The position numbers and the translations under genes were made by a program. Shown here piece by piece: positions 32,553-35,218 of a stretch of DNA of 35,218 bases. This stretch comes from Acetobacteraceae bacterium (GTDB taxonomy: Bacteria; Pseudomonadota; Alphaproteobacteria; Acetobacterales; Acetobacteraceae). The DNA lies in contig JAIYCD010000155.1 of assembly GCA_027488195.1 (NCBI GenBank), positions 1 to 35,218 of the forward strand, in the 5' to 3' direction. Below the pieces are notes generated by a model. That model was given only the letters and a program-made list of their open reading frames with translations. It was not told the DNA's origin and did not search any database. Each line of letters opens with the position of its first letter. Position 1 is the first letter of the stretch.

Positions 32553-32579
32553 TCCCAGGATTGTTAGTCAATCTTGGGA
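32553..32579. promoter_or_regulatory. Near-perfect palindromic operator upstream of the GntR gene
   Basis: The arms TCCCAGGATTG (32553-32563) and CAATCTTGGGA (32569-32579) are inverted repeats at 10 of 11 positions around a five-base spacer TTAGT. The centre TTGTTAGTCAA resembles the short TNGT-N-ACNA-type sites of FadR-subfamily GntR proteins. It lies in the only sizeable gap of the operon, between the CoA-transferase stop and the regulator's N-terminal codons, so autoregulation of the downstream genes is likely. TTGACT on the minus strand (32600-32595) could be a -35, placing the -10 within the palindrome. Confidence 0.65.
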
Positions 32580-32604
32580 ATAAAGGATCGGACAAGTCAA
32601 GCAC

Positions 32605-33819
32605 TCATTCCGGCAGGATCAGCGCACCTTCCGCTGCCAGCGCCGCGATCTCCTCCGGTGTGAAGCCCGCTTCCTCCAGCACGGCGCGGCCATGCTCGCC
32701 ATGCGCGGGGGCGGGACCGTCAACGCGACCCGGCGTCGCCGAGAACCAGGCCGGCATTCCGGGAAAACGCATGGTTCCGTGGCGCGTTTCCTGCTCGATG
32801 AAGAAGCCGGTGGCGGCGAGATGCGGATCCTGCATCACATCCTCCGTGCTGTTGACGGGGGCGGCGGGAATGCCGGCGCCGGCGAAGCCCGCCAGCCATT
32901 CGGCGGTGGTGCGGGTGGCGAGTGTGGCCGCCACATGTCCGTAACACTCGTCGATATTCTGCGAGCGGCCCCTGAAGGTCTCGAAGCGCGGATCCTTCGA
33001 CCATTCCGGATGCCCGATCAGGTCGAAGAAAGCGCGCCACTGCTTGTCGGTGTAGACCAGGGCCGCGATCCACCCATCCTGCGTGCGATAGGGCCGCCGC
33101 TCGGGCGAGGCGGCGCGGGGATAGACGGGCGGGCCCAGGGGCGGATCGAAGAGCGCGCCGTTGATGTGATCGGTCAGCACGAAATTCGCCATCGTCTCGA
33201 ACATGCCGACCTCGATCTCCTGCCCCTCGCCGGTGCGGGCGCGGTGCAGCAGCGCCATGAGGATGGCGTAGAGGACCGTGAGGCCGGAGACCTTGTCCGC
33301 CACCAGCGTCCCAGAATAGCTGGGCGTGCCCTGCATCCTTTGCTGGATGCCGGCCATGCCGCTGATGGCCTGGATGATGTCGTCATAGGCGGCATTCGGC
33401 GCATACGGGCCGCGGCGCGAGAAGCCATAGACATTGGCATAGACGATGCGTGGATTGGCCGCGCGCACCGCCTCATAGCCGAGGCCGAGCCGCGCGATGG
33501 CGTCCGCGCGCATGGCATGCACAAGGACATCTGCGCCTGCGACCAGGCGCAGCAGCGCGGCGCGCGCGGCGGGCTTCTTCAGGTCGAGCGCGAGTCCGCG
33601 CTTGCCACGGTTGAGGTTGAGGAACATGGCCCCCTCGCGCGGGGCGCGCATCACCGGCACCTCGCGGGTGGTATCGCCCTCGGGGCCCTCCACCTTGATG
33701 ACCTCGGCGCCGTGATCGGCGAGAATCTGCGTGCAGAAGGGGCCCATCAGCACGGCCGTGAGGTCCAGCACCTTGAGGCCGGCCAGCGCACCGAAGCCGC
33801 GTCCGGGTTGATCGGTCAT
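32605..33819 (-). CDS. Class III CoA-transferase (CaiB/BaiF), proximal copy
   Basis: 404 residues, a different subgroup from the operon-distal copy. LKVLDLTAVLMGPFCTQILA, GAEVIKVEGPEGDTTR and NLNRGKRGLALDLK mark the family. The expected catalytic aspartate is D175 in LVADKVSGL. ATG 33819 overlaps the stop of the acetyl-CoA-hydrolase-like gene (ATGA). The last open gap before the regulator gene follows it. Two CoA-transferases in one operon imply that more than one acid is activated, or that CoA is passed from a product back to the substrate. Confidence 0.9.
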   Translation of the reverse strand: MTDQPGRGFGALAGLKVLDLTAVLMGPFCTQILADHGAEVIKVEGPEGDTTREVPVMRAPREGAMFLNLNRGKRGLALDLKKPAARAALLRLVAGADVLVHAMRADAIARLGLGYEAVRAANPRIVYANVYGFSRRGPYAPNAAYDDIIQAISGMAGIQQRMQGTPSYSGTLVADKVSGLTVLYAILMALLHRARTGEGQEIEVGMFETMANFVLTDHINGALFDPPLGPPVYPRAASPERRPYRTQDGWIAALVYTDKQWRAFFDLIGHPEWSKDPRFETFRGRSQNIDECYGHVAATLATRTTAEWLAGFAGAGIPAAPVNSTEDVMQDPHLAATGFFIEQETRHGTMRFPGMPAWFSATPGRVDGPAPAHGEHGRAVLEEAGFTPEEIAALAAEGALILPE

Positions 33820-35045
33820 GGGAGGTTCTCCTTCAGGCTCTCGCGCGCGGCGGGGGCGGCGATGGCGATGATGCGGCGCGCGCGCTCGCGCTCGGACGCG
33901 CCGCGCAGATCGGCCACGCCATGCTCGGTGACGACGAAATCCACGTCGGAACGCGGCGTCGTCACGGGGCCAGAGAGGCGCGCCACGATGCGGCTCGATC
34001 CATCCGAGGCGGTGGCGGGCAGCGCGATGATGGAGGCGCCGCCGGCGGAGCGTGCGGCGGCACGCGCGAAATCCGCCTGACCGCCGACGCCACCGATGAT
34101 GTTCGTGCCGATGCGCTCGGCATTCACCTGGCCGGTGAGGTCCACCTCGGCTGCGGCGTTGATGGCGAAGAGGCGAGGGAGCCGCGCCAGCATCACCTCA
34201 TGATGCGTGTAGGATGAGGGCTTCAGCGCGACCGCCGGATTGCGATGCGCGAAGCGGTGCAATTCCGCGCTGCCGACCAGCGTCGTGGTGACGCTGACGC
34301 CAGGGTCGAGTGGCTTGCGCGCATTGGTCAGCGCGCCCGATCGCATCAGCGCCATAGCGCCATCGCCCAGGATGCCCGAATGCAGGCCCAGGTCGCGATG
34401 CCCGGCCAGCGCCGCCAGCACCGCCTCGGGCAGGGCGCCCAGGCCGGTCTGGATCGTGGCGCCATCCGGGATGAGGGCCGCGATATGGCCGCCGATGGCG
34501 CGCTCCACCGCATTGGGTTCGGCGCGCGGCAGCAGGTGGGGCGTGCGCTCGCTGTGCAGCACCGCATCCAGTCGCGCCGCCGGAATGCGGGCATGGCCGT
34601 GCGTATCGGGCACATGCGGGCTGACCTCGGCGATGACGGTGCGGGCACGGGCCACCGCCGCGTCCATGTAGTCCACGCAGGGGCCCATGCTGTGGGTGCC
34701 CGCTGCATCGGCCGGCGGCAGCAGCAGCAGCGCGACATCGCAGCGGATCTGTCCTGTGGCGATCATCCGGTAAACCTGCCCGCCATGCACGGGCAGCACC
34801 TCCAGCACGCCCGCGCTCGCCAGCGCCCGGAAGGTGCCGAGGCCGCCCAGGCCGCGCATGGCAATGTGGTCCGCGTGTTCGGGTCGCAGCACGCGGGCGA
34901 GGCCCGTTCCCAGGAAAACACCGACGCCGCCGAGGGAGGCGCGCTGTGCCACCAGCGCATCCACCAGCGAGGGCGGCTCACCCGTCACCTGACCCCAGAG
35001 GATATGGTCGCCCGCGCGGATGTGGCCTGTGAGGTCGAGGCTCAA
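33816..35045 (-). CDS. Acetyl-CoA hydrolase / 4-hydroxybutyrate CoA-transferase family protein
   Basis: 409 residues of the class I-like family that includes acetyl-CoA hydrolase, succinyl-CoA:acetate and 4-hydroxybutyrate CoA-transferases. Visible landmarks are IQTGLGALPEAVLAAL, LGLHSGILGDGAMALM and the C-terminal RSDVDFVVTEHGVADLRG. The family's catalytic glutamate forms a glutamyl-CoA thioester; the likely region is the PSSYTHHEV to INAAAEVDLTGQVNAE stretch, which I cannot pin to one residue. It uses TTG 35045 as its start, overlapping the stop of the acyl-CoA dehydrogenase gene. It probably transfers CoA between acetyl- or succinyl-CoA and an acid of this pathway. Confidence 0.87.
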   Translation of the reverse strand: MSLDLTGHIRAGDHILWGQVTGEPPSLVDALVAQRASLGGVGVFLGTGLARVLRPEHADHIAMRGLGGLGTFRALASAGVLEVLPVHGGQVYRMIATGQIRCDVALLLLPPADAAGTHSMGPCVDYMDAAVARARTVIAEVSPHVPDTHGHARIPAARLDAVLHSERTPHLLPRAEPNAVERAIGGHIAALIPDGATIQTGLGALPEAVLAALAGHRDLGLHSGILGDGAMALMRSGALTNARKPLDPGVSVTTTLVGSAELHRFAHRNPAVALKPSSYTHHEVMLARLPRLFAINAAAEVDLTGQVNAERIGTNIIGGVGGQADFARAAARSAGGASIIALPATASDGSSRIVARLSGPVTTPRSDVDFVVTEHGVADLRGASERERARRIIAIAAPAARESLKENLP

Positions 35046-35218
35046 TAGGATTTCGGCTGGCCGAGCACGCGCTCGGCGATGTGGGAGAGGATCAGCTCGC
35101 GCGAGACGGGGGCGATGCGCGGGATCAGGCTTTCGCGCAGGTAGCGCTCGACGTGATATTCCTGCGCGTAGCCCATGCCGCCATGCGTCATCACCGCCGT
35201 CTCGCAGGCGCGGAAGCC
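35042..35218 (-). CDS. Acyl-CoA dehydrogenase, C-terminal end (partial)
   Basis: The last 58 residues, entering from beyond the window edge. ETAVMTHGGMGYAQEYHVER followed by YLRESLIPRIAPVSRELILS is the characteristic C-terminus of acyl-CoA dehydrogenases (the GGxGY motif and the helix that contacts FAD across the subunit interface). The stop overlaps the next gene's TTG start. An FAD-dependent alpha,beta-dehydrogenation of an acyl-CoA would be an early step in the pathway of this operon. The subfamily cannot be told from this fragment. Confidence 0.88.
   Translation of the reverse strand, partial: GFRACETAVMTHGGMGYAQEYHVERYLRESLIPRIAPVSRELILSHIAERVLGQPKSY

Noticed and set aside
32692-34080. 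462-codon open frame on the + strand
   Set aside because: Antisense to two CoA-transferase-family genes; no domain signature.

Overview
This window is a GC-rich (roughly 70%), gene-dense chromosomal segment. It looks like an alphaproteobacterium, most likely Acetobacteraceae (Roseomonas/Roseococcus-like). That placement is inferred from the NirA / FeS-flavoprotein / NasA / CysG nitrate module, the alphaproteobacterial LptF-LptG-LptD-SurA-RsmA run and several Bug/TctC solute-binding proteins; it was not tested by a database search. I see no rRNA, tRNA, CRISPR, insertion sequence or phage gene. Both window ends cut through genes.

Region 1 (1-9247, + strand) is an assimilatory nitrate/nitrite operon: end of an NrtB-type permease, the NrtD-type ATPase, a NirB-like FAD oxidoreductase, a siroheme/4Fe-4S nitrite reductase (NirA family), a CysJ-like FAD/NADP reductase whose flavodoxin domain is replaced by a four-cysteine FeS motif, the molybdenum nitrate reductase NasA with a C-terminal BFD-type [2Fe-2S] domain, and siroheme synthase CysG. 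Most junctions are stop/start overlaps, which implies translational coupling. Together they import nitrate, reduce it to ammonium and make the siroheme cofactor.

Region 2 (9292-11186) holds an orphan Bug-family periplasmic binding protein and, convergent to it, an Mrr-type nuclease domain joined to two membrane helices and a zinc ribbon.

Region 3 (11264-15555, - strand) reads pepA, a second M17 aminopeptidase, a quinone-oxidoreductase-like MDR protein and holC. Region 4 (15643-25539 and on to 26380, + strand) reads cysQ, a Sua5/TsaC protein, an AT-rich intergenic island with a small membrane protein on the opposite strand, a GlcD/D-2-hydroxyglutarate-dehydrogenase-like flavoprotein, then the envelope-biogenesis run lptF-lptG-lptD-surA followed directly by rsmA. 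An MBL-fold hydrolase follows a terminator-like hairpin.

Region 5 (27406-35218, - strand) is a tightly overlapped catabolic operon read right to left: acyl-CoA dehydrogenase (partial), acetyl-CoA-hydrolase/4-hydroxybutyrate-CoA-transferase family, class III CoA-transferase, GntR/FCD regulator, two-domain VOC protein, crotonase, GST, Bug binding protein, second class III CoA-transferase. A near-perfect 11-5-11 palindrome sits immediately upstream of the regulator gene. I infer uptake and CoA-dependent breakdown of an unidentified organic acid. The most unusual points are the GntR gene with no in-frame canonical start beside this operator, active-site substitutions in the VOC and crotonase proteins, the membrane-tethered Mrr protein, the tandem repeats across the end of the Sua5 gene, and a possible leaderless flavoprotein gene.
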